DNA of 64,000 nt from Acanthosepion esculentum (GCA_964036315.1 OZ038488.1:70015488-70079487); one strand, 5' to 3'; positions 12,615-25,500 are shown, numbered from the stretch's first letter. Numbers and translations: made by a program. Notes: a model not told the origin generated them from the letters alone.

Positions 12615-12800
12615 CAAAATTAAAAGAGGAAAGTGGACTTAGAAAATTTGATACTGTCAGGACATAACAGCAACAGAGGAAACCAGTGCATAACCTAGCT
12701 AACAAGCTAATATAAATGGTTAGCAAAACAAGGAGAGATAACAAAAAGACACAGAGAAGAAGAGCCATTATCACCCACACCCTGAAGCACTTGGAAAAGA
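12615..12800 (+). pseudogene. RTE-like LINE 3' fragment
   Basis: The fragment LENLILSGH and the following 'taacctagctaacaagct' block match the 3' coding end at 42470-42945 (GLENL..TGH, and 'taacctagctaacaaact'). In this family the segment lies after the reverse transcriptase. It ends near a 'cctgaag' motif and AAG-rich sequence, like other copies. Too short and broken to encode anything. Confidence 0.5.
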
Positions 12801-12849
12801 AGAGAAATTTTATAAAGACGAATGGCAATTTCAAAGTCTCAGGAAAAAA

Positions 12850-15827
12850 AAAAACAATTAAAAAAAAATAAATAAATAAAAATAATTCTCTATTAACAAT
12901 GCAAACAAATGTAAGAAATAGGATATGAAAGATATATGAACGAGGGTTACTTGATATTTGCTATGTTTACATTAGTATAGCACTAGACCAAAACAATGAG
13001 GAGATGACTGTATTGCGCCAATCTTCCAAGCGGAGTAAGAAAAATCAGTATATGGAAAGCTGGTAGATTTACATCAATTCAAACATCAATTTCTAGTGCC
13101 AAAAACAAATACATAACTATTTCTGCCTTCAAGCAAACTAGAAAAATGAGGGTTTCTTAGAAAAACATTTTTTTACTACAATTACTTTACAGTAAATAAT
13201 GAAAAAAATTTACAGATTTCTTCTATACTAGCCAAACACATAGAAATTCCACAGGTATTAACTGAAAATATCCATAATCTCATGCCCCTGTTCTTCTCTC
13301 ACCATTTGACAGTATCTTATTTTTCCCTTATTTCTTGTAATATTTGTTGCTCATTCAGGGTTTCATAATAATCATAAATACACACATTGATTATTATCCT
13401 GTCAGTAGCACATAGAATATGCCAAATGTATCACCTGAAAATACAACATTCTCCCAAAATCAATCAGCTGGACATACCAACCCTAACAAATACACACAAA
13501 CGTGTGTGTGTATATAATACCGATAATTTTACAGATTCCAATACGGTTCTAAATTTCTTATTTTCAGGCCCTACAGCTGGTTTGGGAAGCTTAATGAACA
13601 AAGTACATTTATTAATAAAACATTTAGTAGAAAAATGAATACGAAAGCTTAGGAAATAAAGTTAGGTATCCTTTTAATTTAAATAATTGGGTAAGAGTTT
13701 AAACAATAAAGATAACAATTGTTTTCTGTAAGCCAATTAAGTACCTAATTAAAGTTGACATAGTGCTTTACTTTGGTTATCTTAAAAAACTTCCAAGCTA
13801 CACTTTTCTGCATGGCATTGGATACATTTGCTATAAGTGGGGTTTGAAAATAATAAACAGTAGTTAAAATTTAAATTTTTTTACTGTTAGATAAAAAAAA
13901 TATTTCTAGTTTACTAATGTGTATAATTTGTAAAGATTCAACTAATAATGGTTTGCTATTAATTGTAAAATAAAAAAGGGTTTATTTTTGTCCACCTTTT
14001 AAGTTTTAATAAGCAAAGGTGACCTCCAAATATTATGCAATCTCCTTAAAATTTAATTATAGCATTTTTCAATGAAAGGAACAAATTTATGGGTGACAAT
14101 TTCAGCATGTACTTCAAAAACAAAAGACACACTAATTGCAACAATAATACACTAAGAAGAAAGATATCATATGTATTGTGTTTTAATTCACGCATATATT
14201 TTGATAAAGTACAAGGAATAGCTAATCCTAATCTAAAAAATAAATGCAAATTTTAAATTTGCTTACAGACGTTTTATAAGAAATAAATATGAATTATCAC
14301 AGCAACTTAATAAATAAAAGGTCTTCAATCTTATTTAAAAATTTTATCACTATTAAGTTTTACTGTCTAAAATAAATTTCTCACAACTAAAAAATTTAAC
14401 TTCTAAAAAAGAATCAAAAAATGTGTTTTATTTGTGCTATAAAAAAAAGTAAACATAAAAACATACCCCTTGATTTTTTTTTAGAGATATAAGCAATTTT
14501 AGTAAACTTTACAATAAATTATTAAAAAATATTAGTATAAGGAAGTTGAATGCTAAATAATGCAGATATCCAACTTTTTAAAAAGATTAAAAATGGTTAA
14601 AATCTTCCTGAAAATGCATACTTTTTGCATAGGATCAATTTTGTCAATTATTTATTTAAATAAGTTTTATTTTTAAAATATTAAAACAAATCATGTTAAA
14701 AGTGGAAAAACCCATAGCATAATCACGCCAGATAAAAAGGAGATTAAAATACTTGTTTTAACTTTTTCTTATACACTCCTACTTATAAAACTTGCATATC
14801 ATTTGGCTCCTAGGAGGAATAAATGAGAAAAAAGTTCAACATATTTTAAATACCATAAGTTAACACAGGAAAGTTCAATTATGTCAAAGAAAAATATTAG
14901 TAAAATAACATTTTTCTGGTGGAAATTAAAATTTTAGGTTTTATAATACAAACTTTTGTGTGAAAAAGCTTTTTTCAGGAAGCTTTAAAAAAATCTTTTA
15001 TTTGAAGTAAATAAAAGATGAAAATCTGTCAAGAAAGCTATAAAATTTTAAGAAATACATGAATTTCATAGAAACAAATTTAAGTTTCATAAAAAGAATG
15101 TTTACTTTAAGTCTCAGTTATTGAAAACATTTATTTTTGTTTATATTGTACATGATGTAAACAAAAATAAATCAATAACCGAGTAAAAAAAATGATTTTA
15201 TGGATTAAAACTATTATAAAAAACAAATTGCTGTAATTTAACTACACCACCACAAGGATAATTTTTTTTATATGAAGAAATCAAATGTGACATTGGCAGG
15301 AATTCCATACATTCATTTTTTTAAATTTTTTTTTTTATAAATTAAAAAAAAATTGTCTTAAAAGAGCCCAGCAGAACAACATGAATTCATTTTGTGTTTA
15401 TATTAAATAATTTTGATTATAATTATTAAATTAATAATTTATATTAAATGGGTGAGTTAACAATGTTTGAAAAGAAATTAAAAATAAAAATTTTATTTTT
15501 AAACTGGCAAACTTTATGGAAAGTTCAAGAACAGAGTAGAAACTTACACATCCCTTTTTTATTTTTAACTACATAAGTAAAATAAATTTATATCATACTT
15601 AACTAGGTGTTATTATGATCTATAGATTTTGGTTTTACAGATACTTTAAAAATCAATAAATATTTATATCTTTTTATCATTAGTACCAGGAATGTAAAAT
15701 TAAGTTTTAAACCAAATACAAAAAAAAAAAATTTTTTTAAATCGTTTTGGGGATCAGAAATTAAGTTAAAAATAATCCAATTCTGAAGCTAATACCCCAA
15801 AAAGCTGTGATGCCAATTAATTATCCC

Positions 15828-15868
<41 letters not shown>

Positions 15869-16480
15869 AGGATTCAACATTTCGGCATAGCTGTAAAACA
15901 CTTGACATTATACTAAAACTTAGAATAGTTAATGCTTTGCAGGAGATTGGAGTACTCCTTTGAACAGGTGTATATTACCTGTGTATCCCAGCCATGGCAA
16001 ATGGATTCCCCACTTAACATTTCCCAAGCACAGAGCTAGATGGAGAGCACAGATAATAAAAATTAAAGAAAATTTTGGCATATAATAATCTTGCCAAACA
16101 ATTACATGGTAACACATTAGGATTTAAAAAAAAAAAAAAAAAAACTGCCTGAATTCAAAAGATTTCTGATGTCAGAAAAAGCGAGAGACACCTACACTTA
16201 TAGATAAAGCTCCAACCTCCAGATTGTCCCTACACCCTAAAGACAGTAAAGAAGAAAAAAAATTCCTGGTTTCAGTGGTTTGAAAAAAAAAAAAAGCAGC
16301 AAGTGGAGATATTATAGAAGGAAACATTCCACAACATAAACAATCTCCACTAATCACAAGCAAGGCCATAAAGAAAAGCCACAAACTATACCTTTGCACA
16401 CTAAACAAGATGAAGCAGACCTCAAAAGTCAAGGGGTTATAGACCTTAGACAAACATGCATTAAAAAGGAAAGCAAATTA
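12850..16480. other. Unassigned AT-rich sequence
   Basis: No gene is supported. It holds a long imperfect hairpin at 15117-15180 (ATTTATTTTTGTTTA and its complement), a (TA)n tract at 15830-15864 and an A-run at about 16127-16144. The 93-aa minus-strand frame at 16172-16453 resembles nothing known to me. Confidence 0.35.
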
Positions 16481-16499
16481 ATTCAAACATGTACATAGT

Positions 16500-17330
16500 T
16501 ACCTTCAATATGCCCCAAATGACAAAAGAAATCAAAATGGGTCAAGAAATTTGGTCAATATATACCCTCTTCTTTAAAATGCCCCAATGCCAGAAATATA
16601 GCCATCACATAGCCAAATGTATGGGGTGACCTTTTTATATGAGATATAGACAGAAACTGTAATAGAGCAATCAAACCGACATATGCACAAAACATGTATA
16701 ATCTGGATAAAAGAAAAGGAAATCATGGTAAAGAAACATACAGAGGCATGGATGATAGAAATCCTAACTAGAAATATAACATTTTCTAATATTGTTGAAA
16801 GTCATCAACGAGAACCAACATGAATCAACTGGATAAATATAAAACACACTCAATGAGAGTCTACTAAAACTGAGACAGGGCAACTGACCATTCATAAAAG
16901 AAATGAAACAAATCTATCAAAAGCCCAAAAACCACAAAACATTCCAACAAAGCAAAATAGTGAAAAAAAATGAGGAAATATACAATGTATGTCATCAATA
17001 TCCTCTCAACCAATGATAGTCAAAAATCACCAACCAAAGTTTTGTAAACAGAGATAAGAAAGGTCTCCAATCAGACCACTCCTACTCTACTGAAGGCTCT
17101 TGCCTGTCAGTGACCCCAAGAGTGAAGAACCAACTAATCAAAAATCCCAAAATAAACCACACCACCAATCCTCCACAAAGCAATAATGCAAGGAGCCACA
17201 AACTTCAAATATCCCCTGAACAAAATAAAATTAAACCGCTTCAACATAATGTGGATGGGGGGGGGGGTAAAGACTATCATTCATCTCATAAACACAACCA
17301 AATTGAACACTCCTAATCAATAACCCCTAT
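16500..17330 (+). pseudogene. Possible ORF1 (gag-like zinc-knuckle) relic of a non-LTR element
   Basis: Frame F-K-M-P-Q-C-Q-K-Y-S-H-H-I-A-K-C (about 16576-16623) has the spacing C-x4-H-x4-C of a CCHC zinc knuckle; the expected first Cys is replaced by Met. Just downstream, PFYMRYRQK looks like a second knuckle with both Cys changed to Tyr. Such knuckles occur in ORF1 of Jockey/CR1-type LINEs, followed by a polar low-complexity stretch, as seen here. The strand is unusually C- and A-rich compared with its neighbours. The reading has many stops. A chance match is possible. Confidence 0.35.
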
Positions 17331-17699
17331 CTATATTATGGCTAATATAAAAAAAAAAAAATCAACCAATGAAAGCTATTGTTAAATTTTTCTTTTGAAG
17401 TCAGTTTTAACAAGTTTAATGACTTTGTGGTCAAACTTAAGTGCAATCTGTTCCTCTCCTGCTTTTAGAGCCAGTACTATTAAAAGGAACATTTACCAAG
17501 GCAGTGTTATAGTAAGAGTTATTTTCTCCTTGTTAGCAAAAAATATTTTAAAATATATTTCCAACAGAAAGCTAATTCTTTAATAATTCTTTTTATAAAT
17601 GTCATTTGTATGTTCATCTTTAAATTCTACTTTATCAAATGAAAATTAAATATATTTTTTTTAAATTATAGAAAACATTTTTAAAAATTTAATGAAATG
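17331..17699. other. Unassigned AT-rich sequence
   Basis: No feature is recognised beyond an A-run near 17347-17360. Confidence 0.3.
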
Positions 17700-18260
17700 T
17701 TAATGATAATATAGAAAAGCTAACATTGGTCATGGTAATATTAGCTGTTTCCTTATAAGGAAACATTCAGCATTCATTGATAGAGTAGCCAGCACTGCTT
17801 TCAGTTGAAATTTATAAAATCTCTCTTAAAACAATTTTTCAGGAAAACAAGTTTCTCAAGTTCACTGTTAATACTTTTTCCAGTATTGATAGGAGCTTAT
17901 TTCTTCACTTTTGTTTGAAGTTGTGTGAAATGCAAACATCTTGATTATATCATTATTTCCCCTTCCAGTTATGTGTTATCCATTTTAGTTTTCACTGCTA
18001 TCTTCAATTGATGGGGTTTCTGTTATTTGGTAAAGCTCTTTGTGATTCTATAGCACCAGTCAACAAGGTTAAAAAAAGAATGGGGTTTGCTAAAACCTAT
18101 AGGTTTCATTTGCTGAAAGCCATTTTTAAATAGTGATCTGACAAAGCAGTTGGAGACAGCTAATAATTTATATATTTCTGAACTGGTTTAGTACCAGGCA
18201 TAATATCTATATCACAGACATTAAAATGATCAATTCATTATGATTTTTCTCCTATAGGAC
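17700..18260 (+). repeat. Repeat family A, copy 1 (fullest uninterrupted copy)
   Basis: This copy starts with 'ggtaatattagctgtttcc', then 'gcattcattgata', 'aaatttataaaatct', 'aacaatttttcagg', 'gttatccattttagtt', 'gatggggtttctgttatttg', a 'tctatagcaccagt' block and further conserved pieces. The same series recurs at 38500-38770, 39280-39435, 39630-40650, 43785-44060, 45240-45905, 52930-53340, 53860-54350 and 54880-56230, in both orientations. No protein or terminal repeat is evident. It is an uncharacterised interspersed repeat. Confidence 0.75.
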
Positions 18261-20101
18261 TTACGTTTGGTTGTGGATTAAAAAAGACTGACTTCACTAT
18301 CAAATAACTCTGCCAGGGTTGACATGCCTTAAAATTAATGAACCTAATTAAAAGATGGAATTGTCACACATGCAAATTTTTTTTCTAATACTTTTTCTCA
18401 AATTTTATCACCTAAATTTTCTTTTTCTCCACCTTTTTTCTTTGTCCTCACTCCCTCCACCATTTTCTTCCGACTTAATATGACAAATTTCTTGATCAGA
18501 AAGCTTAATTGCTATCAGTTCAGTACGGCAAATACCTGACACTACACACTGATCCTCAGAAGAAGAGGATAATAGTCATACTTACAAACAGAATAACAGC
18601 ATAGAAGATGTAGGATAGAAATGATTACATTTAACAAATGTTTAACATTCATCTCTTATCTTCTTCATGCCTATTCATTGCTTTATCTACTAATCATTAA
18701 TCAGTCGACTAAGCAGTCACAGCATTATTGGTCTTATTATACTTATTTCTATGTATGACACTTATGCTTTGAAAACAAGACTAGACTTGATGAATGTTGT
18801 AAAACTGACATCACTTAGAAGTGTCATTCACCAAAGCATTTCAATAATGTTGTCTAAATATATTTATAGCTTATTTTTATTAATTTTGTTTATTAATTTT
18901 TGCATACATCTGTATTTAACATTCATACAGGAGATCTATTCTGCCAGTTATGACAGAAATATATACATATTACATATATACATACACACCCCTACACAAA
19001 TACACTCAAGAGAGAGCAATGATTAAGACTTATTTGGTAACAAATACAGAAGTTCGATGGGTTCAACTAGTTTAAATAAGCCAATATAGCTAAGATTCTG
19101 TCAGTCATAGACAAAAGTTCAAATTGTACTGATTATTGGAAATTATAAAATCTTTTCATTTAAGATAGATGATCTTAGATTTTTTTATTTTAATTGAAAA
19201 TTAAGTAAAATATTTAGTTTAAATAAATTTCTTTAGTTATACCTAGAAAATGTTCAGTTATGTTTTAATAATTACTTTTTGTTTATAAAAAAAAAAAAAA
19301 AAAAAAATTGTTAGGTCAAAAGTATTATCAGTTTACCGATACAATGTTCCATCATCTCATCACTGAAAAGAATTATACTTTATATTAGCCATTGGCTGCT
19401 ATTTACTTCTAATTTGTTGTTATATACACAATTGTAAAATATTGGAATTTATCAAAAATGTCCAAGTAGCTCATATTGTCAGTATACTATAAAAATAGAC
19501 ATTTATTTTTAAGAGAAAAATAAACAGAGGAAAAAAATAATTGCAATCACCATAAATAGCAATTTAAAAAAGGAAATATAAATTCACAAAAAAAAAAGAA
19601 AAGAAACTTAAAAACTGACTAATTCCCATTCCTCTCATCAGAAGCAATCAAAGAAAACATAAAATTACTGTGCAACACAAATAAAAGGAATAAATTGAGG
19701 ATATGAAATATACATATATCAATAAAATATTGAGAACCATCAACCATTCCTTTTAGTTTACATAAAGAAGTTTGCTTAGCTTTCATAAAAATGTTTCAAG
19801 TACTTTATGTTAATCAGAATGTGATCTGCTCAACACATGAAACATAAAAATTTTATATTTTAGCAGTAGAAAACAATTAAAATTATTAATTAAAAGGTGT
19901 AAATAAACAAATGTTACAATCATCTAGGTTTCTGTTACACATACTTTTGAGAGAAGTGTATCTTAAAAAAAGTGTTTGTAAAAAATTGTTACATTTGTCT
20001 GTGAAAACATCTTTAGAATTAACAGTTAAAGAACCAGCAAAAAATTTTTTTCTCCCATGTGACTTATTGCTGACTTTTTTAATTTGAAAAAAAAAAAAAA
20101 T

Positions 20102-20138
<37 letters not shown>

Positions 20139-20399
20139 TCACCAATCAGAGACGTGGTCTCTTATCTTTGTAAATTTTAATATAAGGCTCTGGAGCATCC
20201 GATTTCTTATAGCAACTGGCCAGCAGATAAAAGTATTAAGTGATCAGATTTTAAAGAAAGAAGTTTCAAATCAGAAAGGAGCCATAAATCACTCAATGAG
20301 GAAGGAACGACCAAGAAGAATAGACACTAAAATTCTAACCAGAAGGCACATTAAAGACCCAAGAGGAATTTGGCTATTTTGGAAAAGAATTTTTGAAGA
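18261..20399. other. Unassigned AT-rich sequence
   Basis: No gene is supported. It holds an A-run at 19290-19308 and a (TA)n(CA)n tract at 20101-20139. Confidence 0.35.
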
Positions 20400-20835
20400 A
20401 CTGAAACCTTAAACTGAACTTTTCTATTAAAGAAAAATAGAACAAGTCCTGGAGACATCAGTCTTTCCAAATTTATCTAAGCTCCCTTTGTACTGAGACA
20501 TTTCATCTTAAAATTAAGTGGGTACACCTTATGTGTTTTCTGCCTTATCAGATTTTTGCTTTGCCTTCTCAAAGATTTTTCATTTTCGATAATTGTAATC
20601 TTTAAGTCATGTATGTTGTTTAAATTGTTATCCAACCTTGGTTTTTTTGAATAAAGCACACAAAAGGAAATTTTTGTTCAAAGTCTTGTTTGTAAAACAT
20701 TGTATTTGTTTTTTAATATGTACTGTAATAAAGGTATGTTCTTTTAAATTTTACATAGTGGTTCGAGTCTTGTTTAACATTCAGGATCAGAGAGAGATGA
20801 TGTGCTCTCTCTTCCCATTCTATACAAAGTAAATT
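20400..20835 (+). repeat. Repeat family B, copy 1 (carries the empty site)
   Basis: Collinear with 49480-50450: shared blocks include 'ctttgtactg.gacatt', 'ttttctgcctt', 'cacaaaagga', 'tttaaaattttatttagtggtt.gagtcttg' and 'atg.tgctctctcttccc'. At 20758-20772 the sequence is uninterrupted, whereas the other copy has a 440-bp insertion at this point. No coding sequence is recognised; short frames here have no family. Confidence 0.65.
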
Positions 20836-21657
20836 TTTATAATATTCACACAATAGTCAAAGTATATTGCTGATTATAAATTTTCAGAAATCATAGACCC
20901 AGATATACTGAAACACTTGGAGTTGGCCTCTTTGAATGCAGGCTGGCACATGCTAAGAAATTCTCTTATTCAATAATTGGTTGGTCCTACCTATGTAATC
21001 AGTGTCACACTGACACTTAAATTGATAAATAACATAATTAATTTGACAGATAGGTCAGTAGGCCATCTTTTCAGATGGACTTTAATATTGGTTGAGAAGA
21101 ACAACATATGGATTAGCAGCAAAATAGCATTTATTAATGCATGCAGAGATTTGTTTAGCAAATCTCATACTAACTGCACTAATTCATGGTAATCTTAAGT
21201 AAATAGGACATTTATTAGAACTGAACACTAGATTATTGGAACTGTGCAATTTTAACATGAATACCAAATTGTGCCATATCCAAAGGATAGCCATTATCAC
21301 ATAAGATCTTTAAAGTCTAATTCATAATTGATTTTAGTCATAGAACATATCATTAGAGTATGATGGGTTAACATCTTAATAAGATTGATTTTGCATTGCT
21401 GAGAATAAAATGAGTTCCAACAGGTATATAACCTAATAAAATTGCGTTTCTGGTACACTGAAGGAACAAACATGGAATTTAATTTTTGCATAGAATTGTC
21501 CAAAAATCAGCAAGTGGTCAGGACTTCTACAAAATGGTTACAAATATATTGATTTTATATTTGGTAATAACCATACAAGGCTCAATATTCAACATACTAT
21601 TATCAAGATGGTTTACATACATAGCAAACTATGTTGACAGGTATATAGCTGTGTTCA

Positions 21658-21750
<93 letters not shown>

Positions 21751-23439
21751 TATACACATTATATACAGATTCTTCCAAATTAATTTTTCATAATTACTTA
21801 ATAGTTTTAAGAATTAAGATTTCTAATGATACTCACCTACATGAGTCATGTACAACACACTATGAAGAACTTATAAACTTAGTAGTTTATTGAAAAGTGC
21901 TAATTCCATAAATAAATACTCCTTGAATATGAAAGGTTTGAAATTGAGAGTCCGTTCTTCCACCAACCCAATGTTTGATAAAGAGCCTCCTCAACAAATC
22001 TTGCCAAAACAGGCCCAAAAATCAATACATTGGCCTCTATCTTTAAGCAAATGAGGAACAAACATGGTCATATAGTGGCAGGATGCTGGTTTTACAGGCC
22101 ATTGAGAAAGAACTCAGTCCCTAGAGAATGACCCAGAAATCTGGCCTTGTGCCAAAGTTGGTTTCATCCAACAAACATCTATAAGTGTTTGAAAATTAGT
22201 TGGCACATACCAAGTGGATTATACCTATAGCTAAGATGACTTCAAAGCCATTTTGTATAGGAGTTATGTGCATGAGCTTTACCCGTCTTGCAATGGAGAA
22301 TGGAACAGTCAGTGGCTTTGCTTCAACTTTCAAGTTAATGACATGCTAATTCAAATATATACAAAAAAAACAAGCAAGCAATAATGCATTTATAAGATAT
22401 GGTAACATGTAACTTTAGTTTTATTACAGGCTGCCAAAAACCTTATGTACATAAACAAAAAGATACATGCATAAAATACATTGCTTTTAGGGGAGCCCAT
22501 TCACAAATAAAATCGACAAATGCACTTGCACATATTTATGTGTGCATATAAATATACAGGTAAGATAGAAAGAAAATCTATGTTGTGTGTGTATATAGAT
22601 AGAAAATACTGAAAGACCTGGTAAACAAAAAGTGCAAGTCATCTAGTTAGGTTTTGAGAAGTAGGATGGCAAGAGAACTTTTCAGCACCCCCATATAAAA
22701 ACACTGATATCAATATGAGGAGATGATTAAAATTTCTCAACCTATGAATAGCTTCTTTCAGTTTTTTTGTCGGTCAAAAAAAAATTTTTTTTAAATTATA
22801 TAGTCATATATTATTGAAATTTTCCTAGATAATAGATTGAATAATTCATAAGAAATTAAAAGCAAACAATTTTTACCTTCTGGTCAGATATGCATGAAAT
22901 CAAACAAAAGCAGATTTCGCAACAGAATCCAATGCACAAAGATTTAGCAAATAATGCTGCCATTAATGACTTACAAGCATCATATATGCAAAGCAGGTTT
23001 GATTAAAATAAGCTATCAGTAGTCATAATTTCCTAACAACAAAATGAACAGATGTTTCAGAAAACAATTGGTTTCTCCGAGTTGAGAAGCCACATTATAT
23101 ATTTGATTATGTTTTGGATACAAAATTGAGCAAGATACAGGCTTTCGAGAAAAAAATCTGATTGAAGTGGATATGCTTTTCTTAAGAGAAAATATAGCCT
23201 TGCTTACCGTAATGTTTTTCATGTTTGAACAGTAAAGCATGCCAGATCAAACAATAGTTTCCCCCTAACAAAAGGGGACAGGTTCAAAAGTAAACATTTT
23301 ACTAGAATTTCTTGAATATGCAAGCTGAGAAATATGTAATACATACTGTTTAATTAAAAAAAAAAAAAAAAAAAAAAAAAGTTGGGAGGGGGAATCTATT
23401 TCAAATAAAAATTGTCTACTTGAAGTAATAAAAATGTCA
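20836..23439. other. Unassigned sequence with a long compound microsatellite
   Basis: No gene is supported. The 135-aa frame at 21486-21893 spans the microsatellite at 21659-21750 and is low-complexity in its middle. The stretch 21950-22340 is less AT-rich and looks like an unidentified older repeat. Confidence 0.35.
21659..21750. repeat. Compound (GT)n(AT)n(GT)n microsatellite
   Basis: A GT block, a run of about 20 AT dinucleotides and a second, longer GT block of about 14 repeats, nearly symmetric. Confidence 0.95.
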
Positions 23440-23608
23440 GATTAAAAGTATCAATTCTTTATATATCAGTTATCTTCTGTCTTCTTAATTCCTGTTCTTT
23501 TATTGTTCTCTCTTTAATAAGGTTTTTCTTTTTCTCATTCTTTCACACTCAGTAACCTCTTGCATCTTAGTGGCTTTATTGCTTTGTTTGGAATGAAATT
23601 AAAATAAA
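23440..23608 (+). pseudogene. LINE 3' UTR fragment
   Basis: 'cttcttaattcctgttcttttattgttctctc' followed by 'cagtaacctcttgcatcttagtggctttattgctttg' and an A/T-rich tail match the 3' ends at 395-745, 38786-39270 and 53359-53846. The coding part is absent, so this is a strongly 5'-truncated insertion. Confidence 0.6.
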
Positions 23609-23672
23609 TAAATAAATGATGCTTTATTTCTGATATTGAGAATTCTTCCTCCATAAATATAGCAAATTTATA

Positions 23673-23806
23673 CAGTGTAACCCGGATATAAGAGAGTTGT
23701 CGGGACCGGGGAAGAAGTCTCTTATATCCGGGTTTGGTCTATTTTGTTTAGGTAGGTATGGCTCTAATTTGGACCAGAGAAAATCTCTTATATCCGGGTT
23801 ACACTG
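23673..23806. mobile_element. MITE with perfect 22-bp TIRs (pogo/Tc1-like ends)
   Basis: Begins CAGTGTAACCCGGATATAAG and ends with its exact reverse complement; the perfect TIR is 22 bp (23673-23694 and 23785-23806). TA dinucleotides flank both sides. The element is only 134 bp and encodes nothing. A third copy of the inner TIR part (CTCTTATATCCGGGTT) sits inside at about 23719. Ends of this style (CAG, TA target) are typical of pogo/Tigger and related Tc1-mariner MITEs; that assignment is from knowledge of those families. Confidence 0.9.
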
Positions 23807-24077
23807 TATATACAAGTTGAAGTTATGGATGAAATTCAACAAAATCATTAAATAAGGAAAAACATAAATTAGAAATTTGGAAGTGGAATATAGACAGATA
23901 ACTGAGTGCGTGTAGTTTGGATAGTGTGGGGTTTACAAGTAGCTCAAAATAAGATGCAACTAGTTAATGGAAAGTTAATGCTTGTACAAAATTATCTACA
24001 ACATTATCACTCAAGTAATATAACCTCAGAAAGAGACGGTTAAAATTTGCAGAGTACATAATGAGGAAAAAAAAATC

Positions 24078-24265
24078 TGACACTCACTGGCCATATTAAA
24101 GCAAGAAGGACAGAGATAAACAGTACATAACCTACCTAACAAGCTTGTGTTGATGGTTGGCAAAACAAGGTTTAAAAGAGACAAAAAGACAAAATTTACT
24201 AAAAGTCACAAAGAACAGTAAATTGTGGAGAGCCATAACTGATAATGTCCTTAAGGGACAAGGCA
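24078..24265 (+). pseudogene. RTE-like LINE 3' fragment
   Basis: LTLTGHIKARRTE and then 'cctacctaacaagcttgtgt' and 'ttgtggagagccat' parallel the 3' coding end at 42470-42945. It ends with 'aagggacaaggcacagaag', close to the 3' terminal sequence seen, reverse-complemented, at 43320. Broken and short. Confidence 0.6.
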
Positions 24266-24539
24266 CAGAAGAAAATAGCCTCAATATATAAGTTAGTTTT
24301 TTGTCCACATTGTGCAACAGAAGTTCAAGGCTGTTACATATTTGTTATTCTGTCAGAAGTTTCAGTTATTGAAGAGTGGCGGTTTTTAAGATCATATGAA
24401 AAGCCGTTTAAGATCACAATGCTTATAAATGAGATCAACTCAAATGAATCAGCTTCAAGAACTAACAACTTCAACAAATAAACAACAGTAGTTTGAACAA
24501 CTGCTGGATTTTTTGTTCACAAGTAACACATTTTTGCAA

Positions 24540-24700
24540 TAATTTGATGGTTTTGAACTTAACTAATCATTCACCATTCAGGTGACCTTTTGTTCATTTG
24601 TACTATCAGTGTAGCAGCAGGCCTTCAAACTTTAAATTTAGATCAACATGTCTACGGTCATGAAATTTGACTTTCACTTTAATAATTCAACTGGTGTAAG
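24540..24700 (+). repeat. Left arm of a dispersed inverted repeat
   Basis: 'gattttgaact.aactaatcatt', 'attcag.tgacctttt', 'tttaaatttagatcaacatgtct' and a following 'ctggtg' block reappear in reverse complement at 25320-25500. Either these are two copies of one repeat in opposite orientation or the ends of a roughly 960-bp foldback element. No protein is recognised between them. Confidence 0.6.
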
Positions 24701-25261
24701 CTGTGGTCTTATTTAGTCTTCATGTTTCATATCTCAAATTTAATTATCTTTTGAAAATCAATTGGCAAGAGACAGAATCTGACATAAAAAAGTATAAAAG
24801 GATACACAATAAAAACAAAAGCAGACAGCAAGCAAATAGACTTAAAAAAAAAAAACGAGAGAGAGAAAACTAGTTCAAGATAAACCTTTCAAATCTTGGA
24901 TTATGATAGACTCGCATTATACATTAACTATTGATCTGGTTAACTAAGATGATAAAGATATATAACCGAGAAATAAATTATTCATTACAGAAATAATTAA
25001 CAATTGGTCAGGTTCAAATCATAGCAGTTAATAATTTTTTTTCATATATAAATACTTATAATATCATTCTAAGTTATTAAGATTTGTATTTAATGAAAGT
25101 TGCATATATTTGAGATAAGGCCTAAGTCATCAGATCTTTAACAAGAATGATTTTCTGTCACATCAACATTTCTATGGGTCATATAGCAAACAGTATCAAT
25201 CTACAGACGAAACAAAGGAATTTATTCTTGTTTGCATTTTCACAGACGTAAGCCAAACATT

Positions 25262-25296
<35 letters not shown>

Positions 25297-25319
25297 ACTA
25301 GGCCATAACATACATATTC

Positions 25320-25500
25320 ACTATTTTCTCATGCACCAGCAGAATCTACCTTCAAGTTAAAGTCTTACAGCAGACATGTTGATCTAAATTTAAACTTTTA
25401 ACTAAAACCTTCTGCTGAAATGACAGTAAAAAATGATAAAAAAAGGTCAGCTGAATAGTAAATGATTAGTTCAGTTCAAAATCAATTTCAAATTTGTTTT
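25320..25500 (-). repeat. Right arm of a dispersed inverted repeat
   Basis: Reverse complement of 24540-24700 with scattered differences and small indels. Between the arms are several A-runs, the longest near 25266-25295. Confidence 0.6.

Noticed and set aside
16172..16453. 93-codon minus-strand frame with hydrophobic stretch
   Set aside because: No family resemblance; includes a Phe run from an A-tract.
21486..21893. 135-codon open frame
   Set aside because: Its centre is a GT/AT microsatellite giving alternating Tyr/Ile and Val/Cys; the flanks resemble nothing. Chance frame.
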